The notes below the pieces were generated by a model. That model did not search any database, was not told where the DNA came from, and worked only from the letters and a program-made list of their open reading frames with translations. Shown in pieces: positions 1 through 9,242 of a stretch of 34,754 nucleotides of DNA (positions are counted from its first letter, which is position 1; the number at the start of each line of letters is the position of its first letter). The DNA comes from Fidelibacterota bacterium (GTDB taxonomy: Bacteria > Fidelibacterota > UBA2242 > JAOZSR01). The DNA lies in NCBI GenBank assembly GCA_029939575.1, contig JAOZSR010000025.1:1-34754 (forward strand). The letters are read 5' to 3'. A program made the translations under genes and the position numbers.

Positions 1-61
1 TAATTATAAACTTCAGATGGATTCACAAGTTTTAACCAGAAAAATGATGTTTTTAAAATAA

Positions 62-91
62 AGATTGTTGAAAATTTAAATTGCACAATCT
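62..91 (-). terminator. Weak hairpin terminator after the MGMT gene
   Basis: A 7-bp inverted repeat (AGATTGT at 62-68, ACAATCT at 85-91) lies 12 nt past the stop codon of the minus-strand gene. Read on that strand it is followed by a T-rich run (complement of 51-61). The 16-nt loop contains a self-complementary AATTT/AAATT core. The arms are AT-rich, so the hairpin is weak. Confidence 0.35.
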
Positions 92-102
92 GAATTTGAT
101 AT

Positions 103-801
103 TTATAGAATCTGATTTTTATTTAGAAAATTTTGTTCAATATTCAGAAGTTTCTTCTTCATATCTGTGCCAGTTGCAAAACCGACAAGTTTACCATCGG
201 AGCCGATTACACGATGACATGGAATAACCAGGGGTAATGGATTATTATGCAATGCTCCACCTACTGCACGTGCTGATCCCGGTTTGTTCATCCAGGTTGC
301 AATATCTCCATAAGTACAAGTCTTTCCATAGGGAATTAAATAAGTCCAAAACAACACATCCAGACTAAACTGGGTTTTAATTAAAAAAGTACTAAAAGTG
401 ATTTCTTTAATTGGTTTACCTGCATTAAGATATTCAAGAATTTTATGAGGAGAATTTAAGTTATTACGATTGTTTTCGATGGCAATATTAGGAAACCTGT
501 TGATAATATCATAATCAACAAAATCTTCATCCTGTTTGTAAATATTAATTTTAATAATTGTTGATGAGTTTAAGTATACTGAAAACCTGATTTTTCCGTT
601 ATGTTTAAATTCGGTCAGAATTGTCGGTTGGATTTTATTTGCCAGTGAAAATCCAATTTTGGCTGCATTGTGATATAATTTTGATCTGCATAATTTACAA
701 CTTTTCCAATGTTCAAAGGCCTGGAAATCATTTCTTGGATTTGTTTTTTTGCTAACAATTTCCAGAGCTTTTGATTCGGTAAAGTGATTATTGTTTTCCA
801 T
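103..801 (-). CDS. Methylated-DNA--protein-cysteine methyltransferase family protein with N-terminal Cys/His extension
   Basis: 232 residues from the ATG at 801, chosen because AAGGA lies 4 nt upstream; a TTG start at 840 would add 13 residues without a visible ribosome site. The C-terminal 85 residues or so are a clear MGMT DNA-binding domain: a YGDIA segment near 164-168, the helix with R178-AVGGAL, and the active-site motif IPCHRVIG with acceptor Cys195. The family removes alkyl groups from O6-alkylguanine by suicidal transfer to this Cys. Residues 1-140 are less typical. They carry H31-x3-C35-x2-C38, the spacing of anti-sigma (ZAS/zf-HC2) zinc fingers and not that of the Ada N-terminal Cys4 site. 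The middle part probably corresponds to the degenerate N-terminal MGMT domain. Repair activity is inferred from the intact acceptor motif. Transcribed alone, away from the decayed region. Confidence 0.88.
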   Translation of the reverse strand: MENNNHFTESKALEIVSKKTNPRNDFQAFEHWKSCKLCRSKLYHNAAKIGFSLANKIQPTILTEFKHNGKIRFSVYLNSSTIIKINIYKQDEDFVDYDIINRFPNIAIENNRNNLNSPHKILEYLNAGKPIKEITFSTFLIKTQFSLDVLFWTYLIPYGKTCTYGDIATWMNKPGSARAVGGALHNNPLPLVIPCHRVIGSDGKLVGFATGTDMKKKLLNIEQNFLNKNQIL

Positions 802-1884
802 TTTGTCCTTATTCTGAATTAAAATACAATGTCTCAACAATTAATACAAATAAAAATTAAGTATTACGAACATCACTTAGGTAAATTATTGAATGAGATG
901 AGTAGAAACATTGAGAAAAACACAATAGTTTTTGTAAATTGGATATAATTGATATGAGGATGACCAGGTCAGTATGAACTGGTTTTGATTAAAATTAGTA
1001 AATAATTTATCCAGGATATCTCAAATTTATTTTTGCAAAAATCCTTTTGGAGTAAGAACTGTGCTTATTAGTCATAGAAAGCAATTTATTTTCACTAAAA
1101 CTGTCAAAACAGCAGGAACTTCAGTGGAATCTTACTTTGAACAATTTTGTAAGCCAGACGGTGAGTAGCAAGAATCTCATGCCCATGAGGAATATGTTTC
1201 AAAATCCGGTATCATTGGGTATCGCGACTTTTTCAAATAATGATTTTAAGAGCAAAGTAAGATTTTAATCTATTAATATTCAAAAATGACAGAGTCCAAA
1301 TACTTTAATCATTTCTATATTGAAGAAGCAATTAGTGACAAAAAAATAAATGTATAGAAGTGTGAAGGATGATTATAACAAAACCCGGATTATTTTTCCA
1401 CCAATTATTGACTTTTGTTTTAAATAGTCAGATATTTAGGATACAGTAGTGAAATTTCTGAAAATTTTGGAATATTCGGTCGGAGTTTTTTGAATTTTGA
1501 TTTGTCAGATGGATACATAAATGAAAAATTAACTACATTAAGTTGTGTTTGATATAAATAATCTGATAAACCGGGATTATCTTAGATAAAAGCCGGTAAA
1601 ATAATTTTTTTACAAAAAAAATACGCACACTAATTATTTGTTTTTCTGTTATTTGTCTTGGCCTATTTGGAAAATAAGGACACTTAACAAACAAATTTCT
1701 TTTTTTTAAACTTTTATTTTATTAATATAGCCCTAAGAAATTTTACAAGTGAGAAGCAAATTAGCAGAATGTTAAAGATGTTTTGAGATTTTGATTAGTT
1801 AGGTAAGTTAACTTTTAAAGCGGGAATTTTGCTTTTGCGGGTTAATATTTATAGGTTGTTTAATAATAAATTATCGGAGCTATT
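802..1884. other. Non-coding / decayed intergenic region
   Basis: About 1.1 kb without an intact gene. It contains a recognisable sulfotransferase-family remnant starting at 1061 and further stop-riddled sequence to about 1560 with short peptide-like stretches in changing frames. The last 300 nt are very AT-rich and must hold the promoter of the TonB-receptor operon, but no convincing -35/-10 pair was found. The first gene of that operon has GGAG at 1876-1879 ahead of its ATG. Confidence 0.6.
1061..1362 (+). pseudogene. Decayed sulfotransferase-family gene
   Basis: From a GTG at 1061, preceded by GGAG at 1048-1051, the frame reads VLISHRKQFIFTKTVKTAGT followed by SVESYFEQFCKPDGE, then a TAG at 1166. 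The same frame continues without shift as QESHAHEEYVSKSGIIGYRD up to a TAA at 1238. The KTxKTAGTS-like segment matches the 5'-phosphosulfate-binding loop near the N-terminus of Sulfotransfer_2-type proteins, and the GIIG segment matches what usually follows about 45 residues later in that family. Beyond 1240 the frame is lost. A further stretch at about 1287-1358, beginning ATG ACA GAG, may be residual coding sequence. The internal stop, the loss of frame and the absence of the 3'-phosphate motif mark this as a dead gene. The family assignment rests on recalled motifs only; the right end is approximate. Confidence 0.55.
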
Positions 1885-4800
1885 ATGAACAGGAAATCTG
1901 TTTTTATTTCCATTCTTTTTCTTTTATGGTCATTGAATTTGACCGCGGCAACAACCGGAAAAATATATGGTACTGTTACTGAGCAGGCTACAGGTGGGCC
2001 TTGTGTGGGAGCAAATATTGTTATTAATGATACTCAAATGGGCGCTGCTGCGGATATAGAGGGTAGATTTATTATCATAAATGTTCCCCCGGGAGATTAT
2101 GATTTAAGAATCTCAATGATAGGATATGCTACTCAAATAATAAAAGATGTAAGAGTAGAAATTGACCTGACAACCAAGGTTGCGGCTGAATTGACCATAG
2201 AATCCATTGAAGGTGAGGTAGTTGAGGTAATAGCCAGGAAAAAAGTCATTAAAATGGATGCTGGTTCAAGTCAGCAAAATATTGGAAACGAGAGTATCAA
2301 AGAAATGCCATCTTCAAGTTTGGTGGATGTTGTAACCATGCAGGCTGGAGTAGAGGGCATGTCTATACGTGGTGGAGATACTGATGAATCTGTAATGATG
2401 CTTGATGGTATGCAGATGAAAGATGATAGGACTGGTGCTCCTATTACTTCTATTCCACTTTCAGGTATCAAAGAAGTGATGATTCAATCCGGTGGATTCA
2501 ATGCTGAATATGGTGATCTTCAATCAGGTGTTGTAAGTGTTGTTACAAATGAAGGTAGTAAAGATAAATATGATTTTAATTTTAATATGAAATATAAGAA
2601 TCCATCTCCAAAAACTTTTGATGGCTCTGTATATGATGCAGATTCTTATTATCTGAGACCATATACTGATGAAGATGTAATGTGGACCGGAACATCAAAC
2701 GGTGCATGGGATTCATATACTCAGAACTCATATCCTGCATTTGAAGGATGGAACGAAGTAAGTAAAAATTTATTAAGTGATAATGATCCTACAAATGATT
2801 TAAGTCCAATGGGTGCATATCGTTTGTTCCAATGGCAACATAGAAGAGCAGGACAGATTGAAAAACCTGACTATAATATTGATATGGGATTTGGCGGACC
2901 AGTTCCATTTATTTCTGAAAAATTAGGTGATCTTAGATTTTTTGCATCATATTATAAAAATGATGTAATGTATACAATACCATTAGCTACTGATAATTAT
3001 GATGATCAAAGTTTCACTTTTCGTCTTACTTCAAATATTGGACCTAAAACAAAATTACAGGGTAATATATTTGTAAATAATGTTAAAGGTAGTGATGAAT
3101 CAAACAGTGGTTATACAAATTTTGTATCAAGTAGTATTTATGATTTATTAGATAATTTTGCAGGTAAAACACAAACAAGAAGTAAAATATTTTATCCACA
3201 TTATTTTTGTGTTGCTGAAAAACAAACAAAATCATTAGCATTGAAATTAACTCATACTTTTAGTGCAAGTAGTTATGGTGAAGCTAGTATTAATTATAGA
3301 GATACTAAATATAATACATATCCTTCTTCTATTGATAATTCAACGGAATCCGGTTTTTCTGAAAGAGATGATAGTACAATGGTTATGGATATTCTTCCTG
3401 GTGATTCTGAATATTGGGTTAATGAAGCACCTTATGGATATGAACCTGGTTCAATTATGAGTATTGATGGATTTTATATGGGTGTTAAAGGTAACAGTCG
3501 TGATAATAGTAAAACCTCAAATTTGCAATTGAAAACATCCTATACAAATCAAATTAATATGCACAATCAAATAAAAACCGGGGCTGGCGTAGAATTCAAA
3601 AAATTTGATCTTGATTATGGATATGAAACACCATTTTCATCTGTATGGACAAATCTTTCTGAAAAACCAAATCAAATGCATGCTTATATCCAGGACAAAA
3701 TCGAATATGAAGGATGGGTTGCAACTATTGGTGTAAGAGCAGAATATTTTAATTTGAATACTGATTGGTATGATGTTGATCGTTATGATAAGAATTTATT
3801 TACACAAGCCTTTAATGATGAATATGAAAAAACTGTTGATCGTAAAAAAGTAGATCCTAAACTATATATATTGCCAAGGCTTCAGGTAAGTCATCCTATT
3901 ACCGCCAAATCCAAATTATATTTTAATTATGGCCATATGAGACAATCTGTTGACCCTAATCATATGTTTACTGTAACCAGGAATTCACAAAATGCTGTAA
4001 CATATTTTGGTAATCCAAATATAGATTTTGAGCGTACTATTCAATATGAACTTGGATTTGATCAACAGATAAGAAATTCTTATTTATTGCATATAGCAGG
4101 TTATTATAAAGACAAAATGTATCAATTGAATACAAGTTCAGTATATGAATCAGAATCTACAAAAGGAAATCTATCATATAGTACTTATGAAAATAAATTG
4201 TATCAAGATATTCGAGGCCTGGAAATTCAATTAAGTAAAACTAAAGGAAATTGGGTCACAGGTTTTGTTAACTTTGATTATAGAATAGCATCCAGTGGAC
4301 AGTTTGGAATTAATAAAATTATTAAAAATCAAGTCGATTTCGAAGAAGCTTTAAATAATAATTATAATAAAGTTCAAAGCCGACCACTTCCAAGACCACG
4401 TGTTAAATCAAATATTACTTTTCATACAAGAAAACTTGAAAATATTGTCCTAAAAGATTGGATGTTGAGTTTAAAAACTACCTGGCGAGCTGGAGCTTAT
4501 ACCAGATATAAACCAACAATTACTCAGAAATCATGGAATGTTCGTTGGGTGGATAGTAAAACTTTTGATTTGAAATTATCTCGTAATGTTAAAATTACGG
4601 AACGTTTGAATTTGAATATCTGGGCTGATATGTACAATGTATTTAATTTCAGAGCGTTAAGTACTGTTGGTATTGGTGGTTTAACAAACTATGATTGGGA
4701 CAAGTACCTGGAATCACTACATTTTAAGAAATCAGTTTATGACGAATTAGGTATTGATAAATTTATTTCAGGGGAAGATAAAATTGGAATGTACAAAGAT

Positions 4801-5142
4801 CCTGATATTGATTTTCAACCTCTTGTTGCAAATCCAAATATTGTAGATTCCGATAATGTAATTAATCCAAATTTTAATGCTGAAGAGGGTGTCTATTATT
4901 ACATCCCCGATGAAGAGAACTTATCAATTATCTTAAGTAATCCCGGTCTTGCTAATGAAAACTTAAATAATAATGAAAAATATATTGAATTTATAGATGG
5001 ACAATATGTTGCTGTTTCAAAATCAAAAATCAATAAAGTGATGGACGACAAAGCTTATATTAACATGCCAAATAACTCGGCTTTCACATTTTACAATCCG
5101 AGAAATATTTTTATTGGTTTAAGTTTATCATTTAATTTTTAA
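1885..5142 (+). CDS. TonB-dependent outer-membrane receptor with carboxypeptidase-regulatory-like domain
   Basis: 1085 residues. Residues 1-22 form a signal peptide ending near TAA. A carboxypeptidase-D regulatory-like beta-sandwich follows (about 25-100; GKIYGTV, GANIVI, GRFIIINVPPGDYDL, GY). A TonB-box-like EVVEVIA lies at 111-117. The plug domain (about 125-225) includes SIRGG and the LDGM and AEYGDLQSGVVSVVT segments. The rest is a large beta-barrel ending in the aromatic-terminated strand IFIGLSLSFNF expected for BAM insertion. Such receptors import ligands with energy from TonB-ExbBD. There is no SusD partner next to it, so it is not a classical SusCD glycan pair; the substrate is unknown. 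It heads a six-gene operon, with the next start 15 nt past its stop. GGAG at 1876-1879 supports the start. Confidence 0.93.
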   Translation: MNRKSVFISILFLLWSLNLTAATTGKIYGTVTEQATGGPCVGANIVINDTQMGAAADIEGRFIIINVPPGDYDLRISMIGYATQIIKDVRVEIDLTTKVAAELTIESIEGEVVEVIARKKVIKMDAGSSQQNIGNESIKEMPSSSLVDVVTMQAGVEGMSIRGGDTDESVMMLDGMQMKDDRTGAPITSIPLSGIKEVMIQSGGFNAEYGDLQSGVVSVVTNEGSKDKYDFNFNMKYKNPSPKTFDGSVYDADSYYLRPYTDEDVMWTGTSNGAWDSYTQNSYPAFEGWNEVSKNLLSDNDPTNDLSPMGAYRLFQWQHRRAGQIEKPDYNIDMGFGGPVPFISEKLGDLRFFASYYKNDVMYTIPLATDNYDDQSFTFRLTSNIGPKTKLQGNIFVNNVKGSDESNSGYTNFVSSSIYDLLDNFAGKTQTRSKIFYPHYFCVAEKQTKSLALKLTHTFSASSYGEASINYRDTKYNTYPSSIDNSTESGFSERDDSTMVMDILPGDSEYWVNEAPYGYEPGSIMSIDGFYMGVKGNSRDNSKTSNLQLKTSYTNQINMHNQIKTGAGVEFKKFDLDYGYETPFSSVWTNLSEKPNQMHAYIQDKIEYEGWVATIGVRAEYFNLNTDWYDVDRYDKNLFTQAFNDEYEKTVDRKKVDPKLYILPRLQVSHPITAKSKLYFNYGHMRQSVDPNHMFTVTRNSQNAVTYFGNPNIDFERTIQYELGFDQQIRNSYLLHIAGYYKDKMYQLNTSSVYESESTKGNLSYSTYENKLYQDIRGLEIQLSKTKGNWVTGFVNFDYRIASSGQFGINKIIKNQVDFEEALNNNYNKVQSRPLPRPRVKSNITFHTRKLENIVLKDWMLSLKTTWRAGAYTRYKPTITQKSWNVRWVDSKTFDLKLSRNVKITERLNLNIWADMYNVFNFRALSTVGIGGLTNYDWDKYLESLHFKKSVYDELGIDKFISGEDKIGMYKDPDIDFQPLVANPNIVDSDNVINPNFNAEEGVYYYIPDEENLSIILSNPGLANENLNNNEKYIEFIDGQYVAVSKSKINKVMDDKAYINMPNNSAFTFYNPRNIFIGLSLSFNF

Positions 5143-5157
5143 TACGAGGGAATAATA

Positions 5158-7491
5158 ATGAATAAAAAAATTATTATCGGAATGTTGCTTATTTTATCCT
5201 CTTTATTTGCCGGTGAAGGAAAATGGCTTACTGTCGGATCATTACATAATTTTTATATGAGTAATGGATGTGAAGTTGAACATGGCCTGATTGCTGAGCA
5301 ACAGGCCGGTTTTAGATACCCTGCATTTTTCCCAAATCAGGATATGCAAGCTGCAAAAGGATTATGGATTGGAATTAAGAATTTTAAAGATCCGGGCAAA
5401 ATACAACCTGATGGCTCATATTATGAATGGTCTGAAAAAGTTGTGTTTTGTGGGCCTAGATCTACTCCGGGTAACGAAGAAAGTGTTTTTATGCCTGTAA
5501 AACATAAAATGTATGCAGCCTCTGAATTACCTGTTGTTACTGTAGAGAATATTCCTGCAAATGAATTGCTGGATTTGGACAATTATGATGAAATAGATGA
5601 TAATGGTGAATATTGTAAAGGTGCTGACAGATACATCTATAATGAAGTTGTTACTTCTGCCGGTATTACCATGAAAAGAAATCTATATTCTTTTTCTCAT
5701 CCAATATATGGCAAAATGATATTTCATGATTATGTATTTGTTAATACAGGACATTATGCATTAGAAGATGGCGAACCAGTTATGGTTGATTTAAATAAAA
5801 CCGATCAGAATCTTGAAGATGTGTATTTTTCATGGCAATTCAGAAATGCATTAACTCTTGAAGGTGCAAATGGTGCAAAAGATGAGTTAGATTGGCGTGG
5901 CAGACCAGGCTGGGGTGGAGTTGAAAGTGGAAATATGAGATGGGGACGTAATACATTGAATGATGCTCTTGGTGAAAACCAGGATGTTCCTCAAACCGAA
6001 TCACAATTTGATGCAAAAGATACTGATCCGGCAATTGGTGTTGATGTTGCTTATGACGCCAATGAAAATTTACGTTGTATCCTAAGTTGGCATGGAAAGC
6101 ATAGCGCAACAGTTGACGGTTATGATAATATTGGAGCTCCAAATTATAATGGTTATGAAAATGATGGAAGATTGGGTGCATGGCAATATATGGGCGTTGC
6201 AACTATTCATGCTGATAATTCTAATAATGATAAAAGTGATAATATAAATCAGCCAACAGGAACAAAATGTCTTGATAGTGATGCGGAAATTGCTAAAGCC
6301 TCTATAAACGTTTTTAATGCAATCCAAATGACTGGGCAGTATGAACAAATTTCTGCGGGACATCCCGAAAAAAGTCATGCTGAGCAAGTTGGAACCGGCT
6401 TCGCTGACAATTTTTATACAGGTGGTGGATCTTCTTCTTTGATTTCTTATGGCCCTTATGATATGTCTTTGAATGATTCAATCAGAATAGTTTTTGTCGA
6501 AGCTGCTGATGGTATTAAGAGATCCTTTGTAAATGGAGAAGATGATCCAAGATTTGATGTTGGAAATAACTGGTATAAACGAGTTAAAGACAATGAAACA
6601 GTATATGATCTGGAATATCCTGATTATGCTTCAGGAACATTAAAATCAATTGATCTGGATTCTGATGAAAATGCAAACCTTTATAAAGATGCATGGGTAT
6701 ATACAGGAAGAGATTCTTTGTTGGAATCATTCAAACATGGTATCCGTTTATTTAGAGAACATGATTTGGTAATTCCTGATGATGAAACTGCACCTGTTGC
6801 TCCTCAGGAATTCTATGTTGAAGCATTTTCTGATTTTATTCAACTTAAATGGTTTGATACGAAAAATATGGACTTAAGCCGATTTGAAGGATATAAAATA
6901 TATAGAGCAGTTGGCGATTACAAATATAACAAATTTGATTTTATTGGTGATATCAATTTTACTGATGGAACAATAAATAGTGGTGATAACGAATTTATAT
7001 TTGAAGACAAAACAGCAGTAAGAGGACAAAAATATTTTTATACAGTTGTAGCCTATGATAATGGTGATAATGCGTTCAATCGTGTGTTGACAAGTAATCC
7101 ACATTTAACCAGAACAAATATTGGTGCAAGTTTGGTAACACCAGGTGCTAGTAAGTTAGATAATATACGTATAGTACCAAATCCGTGGATTGAAAGAAAT
7201 GAAACTATACAATATGCAGGTAATGCTAATAAATTTTCTGTTCTTTTTGTAAATCTTCCGGACAGGTGTAATATCCGGATTTTCAATGAAAGAGGCGATC
7301 TGATCAAAAAATTAAGTCACAGCAAGGGCTCCGAAGAAAGATGGAATTTGGCAACTGATTACAACCAGATAATAAGTTCCGGGATTTATATCATACAGGT
7401 AGAGGCTCTGGATAATGTCTATGATATTGATAATAAAAAGACCATTTCCAAAGGCAAAGTTGTAAACAAAAAATTTGTTGTCATAAGATAG
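5158..7491 (+). CDS. Secreted protein with Fn3-like module and variant T9SS-type sorting domain
   Basis: 777 residues with a signal peptide (1-18, SSLFAG). The large N-terminal part (about 20-535) is rich in aromatic, Asn, Asp and Gly residues and was not assigned to a family; it includes the phrases GLWIGIKNF and YVFVNTG, recalled from large surface proteins of FCB bacteria. A fibronectin type III-like module follows at about 541-650 (PVAPQEFYVEA to FYTVVAYDNGDNA). The C-terminal 110 residues form a sorting-type domain of the VPNPW class: DNIRIVPNPWIERNE, FVNLPDRCNIRIFNERGDLI, SGIYIIQVE and a KKFVVIR end. This differs from the canonical YPNPFNP form. A start-proximal GAGGG (5146-5150) supports the ATG. 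Its position directly behind the TonB receptor suggests a cell-surface partner of the receptor, which is an inference. Confidence 0.8.
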   Translation: MNKKIIIGMLLILSSLFAGEGKWLTVGSLHNFYMSNGCEVEHGLIAEQQAGFRYPAFFPNQDMQAAKGLWIGIKNFKDPGKIQPDGSYYEWSEKVVFCGPRSTPGNEESVFMPVKHKMYAASELPVVTVENIPANELLDLDNYDEIDDNGEYCKGADRYIYNEVVTSAGITMKRNLYSFSHPIYGKMIFHDYVFVNTGHYALEDGEPVMVDLNKTDQNLEDVYFSWQFRNALTLEGANGAKDELDWRGRPGWGGVESGNMRWGRNTLNDALGENQDVPQTESQFDAKDTDPAIGVDVAYDANENLRCILSWHGKHSATVDGYDNIGAPNYNGYENDGRLGAWQYMGVATIHADNSNNDKSDNINQPTGTKCLDSDAEIAKASINVFNAIQMTGQYEQISAGHPEKSHAEQVGTGFADNFYTGGGSSSLISYGPYDMSLNDSIRIVFVEAADGIKRSFVNGEDDPRFDVGNNWYKRVKDNETVYDLEYPDYASGTLKSIDLDSDENANLYKDAWVYTGRDSLLESFKHGIRLFREHDLVIPDDETAPVAPQEFYVEAFSDFIQLKWFDTKNMDLSRFEGYKIYRAVGDYKYNKFDFIGDINFTDGTINSGDNEFIFEDKTAVRGQKYFYTVVAYDNGDNAFNRVLTSNPHLTRTNIGASLVTPGASKLDNIRIVPNPWIERNETIQYAGNANKFSVLFVNLPDRCNIRIFNERGDLIKKLSHSKGSEERWNLATDYNQIISSGIYIIQVEALDNVYDIDNKKTISKGKVVNKKFVVIR

Positions 7492-7504
7492 GAGTGAGGA
7501 GAAT

Positions 7505-8218
7505 ATGAACAAAAAAAACATTTTATTATTTCTAATTGCACTCAGTGTATTGAATTTTTGTGATGATTTTTCTGATCCGGGCCTGGATGACTCTATTGTA
7601 GAATCAATGAAAGGAAAAATTGATATTTTTCACTATGTAGAGAATGATTCTGTTGAAGTCGCTGATACATTGGATTTATTGCATGTAAAACAACTTGATG
7701 ATTCCACTTTTTCAATAATATACACTGATACTACTCAGGGTTTTGAGATTGAAACCCTGGAAATTGAAGAGGCATTATTAACCTATTTGCAAACTGGTGA
7801 TCAGGGGATACAATCAGTTGGAGTTCAAACTATTCCCTATTTGGCTGATTTGAGTTTGGTATCATCCCAATTAGAAAGATATTCACATCTAATTTTTAAA
7901 ACAGAGTTTGAATCCTCATCCGAAATTGACATCCTGCTTGGTGATTACTACATGATTTCTGTTATAGAGATTTTGTCAGGTCGGGCTGAATATATTGATG
8001 TAAACCGGGAATGGTCTATAGAGGAATTTTCGGTCAATACAGATACTAGTTATTTAGATTTCACAAGTTTGGATGTAAATGAAAAGAAGGAAAATTTGAT
8101 TTTCAAGGAAAGGGCGAGTTTTAAACCAGATACTGACGCGATTTATTATGTTGTACTTCATAATAATCAAAAAAATATATATGATGATAAATGTAAATTA
8201 GTGATTTGTAATTATTAA
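7505..8218 (+). CDS. Putative lipoprotein of the TonB-receptor operon, function unknown
   Basis: 237 residues. The N-terminus has a short basic region, a hydrophobic stretch and Cys19 in the context SVLNFC-DD, a lipobox-like but non-ideal signal (Asn at -2 and Phe at -1 are unusual). The mature protein is acidic, predicted to be mostly beta, with no motif I recognise. The acidic residues right after the Cys resemble surface-export signals described for Bacteroidota lipoproteins; applying that here is inference. A GAGGAG at 7496-7501 precedes the ATG, and the gene starts 13 nt after the upstream stop and ends 15 nt before the next start, so it is clearly co-transcribed. It could be a periplasmic or surface accessory to the receptor. 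Confidence 0.72.
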   Translation: MNKKNILLFLIALSVLNFCDDFSDPGLDDSIVESMKGKIDIFHYVENDSVEVADTLDLLHVKQLDDSTFSIIYTDTTQGFEIETLEIEEALLTYLQTGDQGIQSVGVQTIPYLADLSLVSSQLERYSHLIFKTEFESSSEIDILLGDYYMISVIEILSGRAEYIDVNREWSIEEFSVNTDTSYLDFTSLDVNEKKENLIFKERASFKPDTDAIYYVVLHNNQKNIYDDKCKLVICNY

Positions 8219-8233
8219 GATGCTGGGTTGATT

Positions 8234-9223
8234 ATGAAAAAAATGAAATACATTAGTTTAATAAGTTTTTTACTCCTTAATTTTCTTTATTCAGGAGAAG
8301 ATTATAAAAAATTGGGGCAAACAAACTTTTTGTTTTTATCAGTGCCAATTGATGCAAGGGGTACTGCTATGGCTTCGGCGCAAACAGCAGATTCTGAATC
8401 AGGGGTTACTTCAATGTTTTACAACCCTGCTGTTTTATCTATGCAGGATGAAAAGATTGGTTTTGAGAGCCATTACTTTAATTTTTTGTATGATATTACA
8501 CACTATGCTCTCGGCGCCAGTTTTAAATTAAATAATAATATGGGAGTTGTTGGGCTAAACATGCACTTTGTTGATCTTGGAGAGTATGATCGTACGATCA
8601 TTGCCGACAATGTCCAGGGGTATTTTGATTTCGGCAAAGAACAACTATCAGAGTATGCATTGGGAGTAACTTATTCACAAAGAATATCAAGCCAGTTTTC
8701 AGTTGGATTCAATCTGAAATATGCTGCCCAGAATTTAGGTCAGGCTCTGGTACTGAATAATGATGGCGAATTTGATGGTAAAAAATATGTTACCAATACC
8801 TTTGCAGTGGATTTCGGAACTTTGTTTGACACTCAAATTAGAGGATTAAAATTTGGTGTAAGTATTAGAAACTTTTCTGCAGAACCTGTCTATGAAAAGA
8901 ATAGTTTCCAGTTGCCTTTAACTTTTAGTATTGGGCTTTCCTCTGATCTGTTTGAATTAATGAATATTCAAACTGATAAAAAAATGAAAATCCTGCTGGA
9001 CCTTGTACATCCAAGATCCTATCCTGAATATTATAACCTGGGAATGGAATATTGTCTGGGGAAATTGATATATCTTAGAGCCGGATATATGGGGAATCGG
9101 GATATCTTTGACTATAACGCAGGATTTGGAGTGACTTTTTCCAAAATTACATTTGATTACAGTTATAGTAAGGTTGAGTGGTTTGAGTCAACCCAGAAAT
9201 TTACTTTGAAATTTAAGATATAA
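8234..9223 (+). CDS. PorV/PorQ-like outer-membrane beta-barrel protein (UPF0164 type)
   Basis: 329 residues from the ATG at 8234; an upstream in-frame TTG at 8228 adds only two residues. Signal peptide 1-20 (LLLNFLYSG). The start of the mature chain has the family hallmarks: QTNFLFLSVPIDARGTAMASAQTA followed by SMFYNPAVLS. The remainder is alternating beta-strand sequence (YALGASFKLNNNMGVVGLNMHF, FSVGFNLKYAAQ, LKFGVSIRNFS) ending in FTLKFKI, as for an outer-membrane barrel. PorV in the T9SS shuttles cargo carrying C-terminal sorting domains to the attachment complex, and PorQ-type relatives have less defined roles. Lying in an operon with two sorting-domain proteins, it may be a dedicated outer-membrane partner for them. 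The family call is firm, the exact paralogue is not. Confidence 0.82.
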   Translation: MKKMKYISLISFLLLNFLYSGEDYKKLGQTNFLFLSVPIDARGTAMASAQTADSESGVTSMFYNPAVLSMQDEKIGFESHYFNFLYDITHYALGASFKLNNNMGVVGLNMHFVDLGEYDRTIIADNVQGYFDFGKEQLSEYALGVTYSQRISSQFSVGFNLKYAAQNLGQALVLNNDGEFDGKKYVTNTFAVDFGTLFDTQIRGLKFGVSIRNFSAEPVYEKNSFQLPLTFSIGLSSDLFELMNIQTDKKMKILLDLVHPRSYPEYYNLGMEYCLGKLIYLRAGYMGNRDIFDYNAGFGVTFSKITFDYSYSKVEWFESTQKFTLKFKI

Positions 9224-9242
9224 TTGAAGGAGGTTTTCAGAA

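Noticed and set aside
1720..1740. Shared TAGGGCTAT word (inverted) with 14509-14520
   Set aside because: Only nine bases match and the flanks differ; expected by chance in AT-rich DNA.
2560..4700. Stronger A/T bias in the barrel part of the TonB receptor than in its N-terminal part
   Set aside because: The operon genes share the bias and barrel sequences are Asn/Tyr/Ile-rich; not enough to claim transfer or recombination.
5840..6387. Two overlapping minus-strand frames rich in His, Tyr and Ile
   Set aside because: Antisense shadows of the AT-rich gene at 5158-7491; composition mirrors its codons and no start signals are present.
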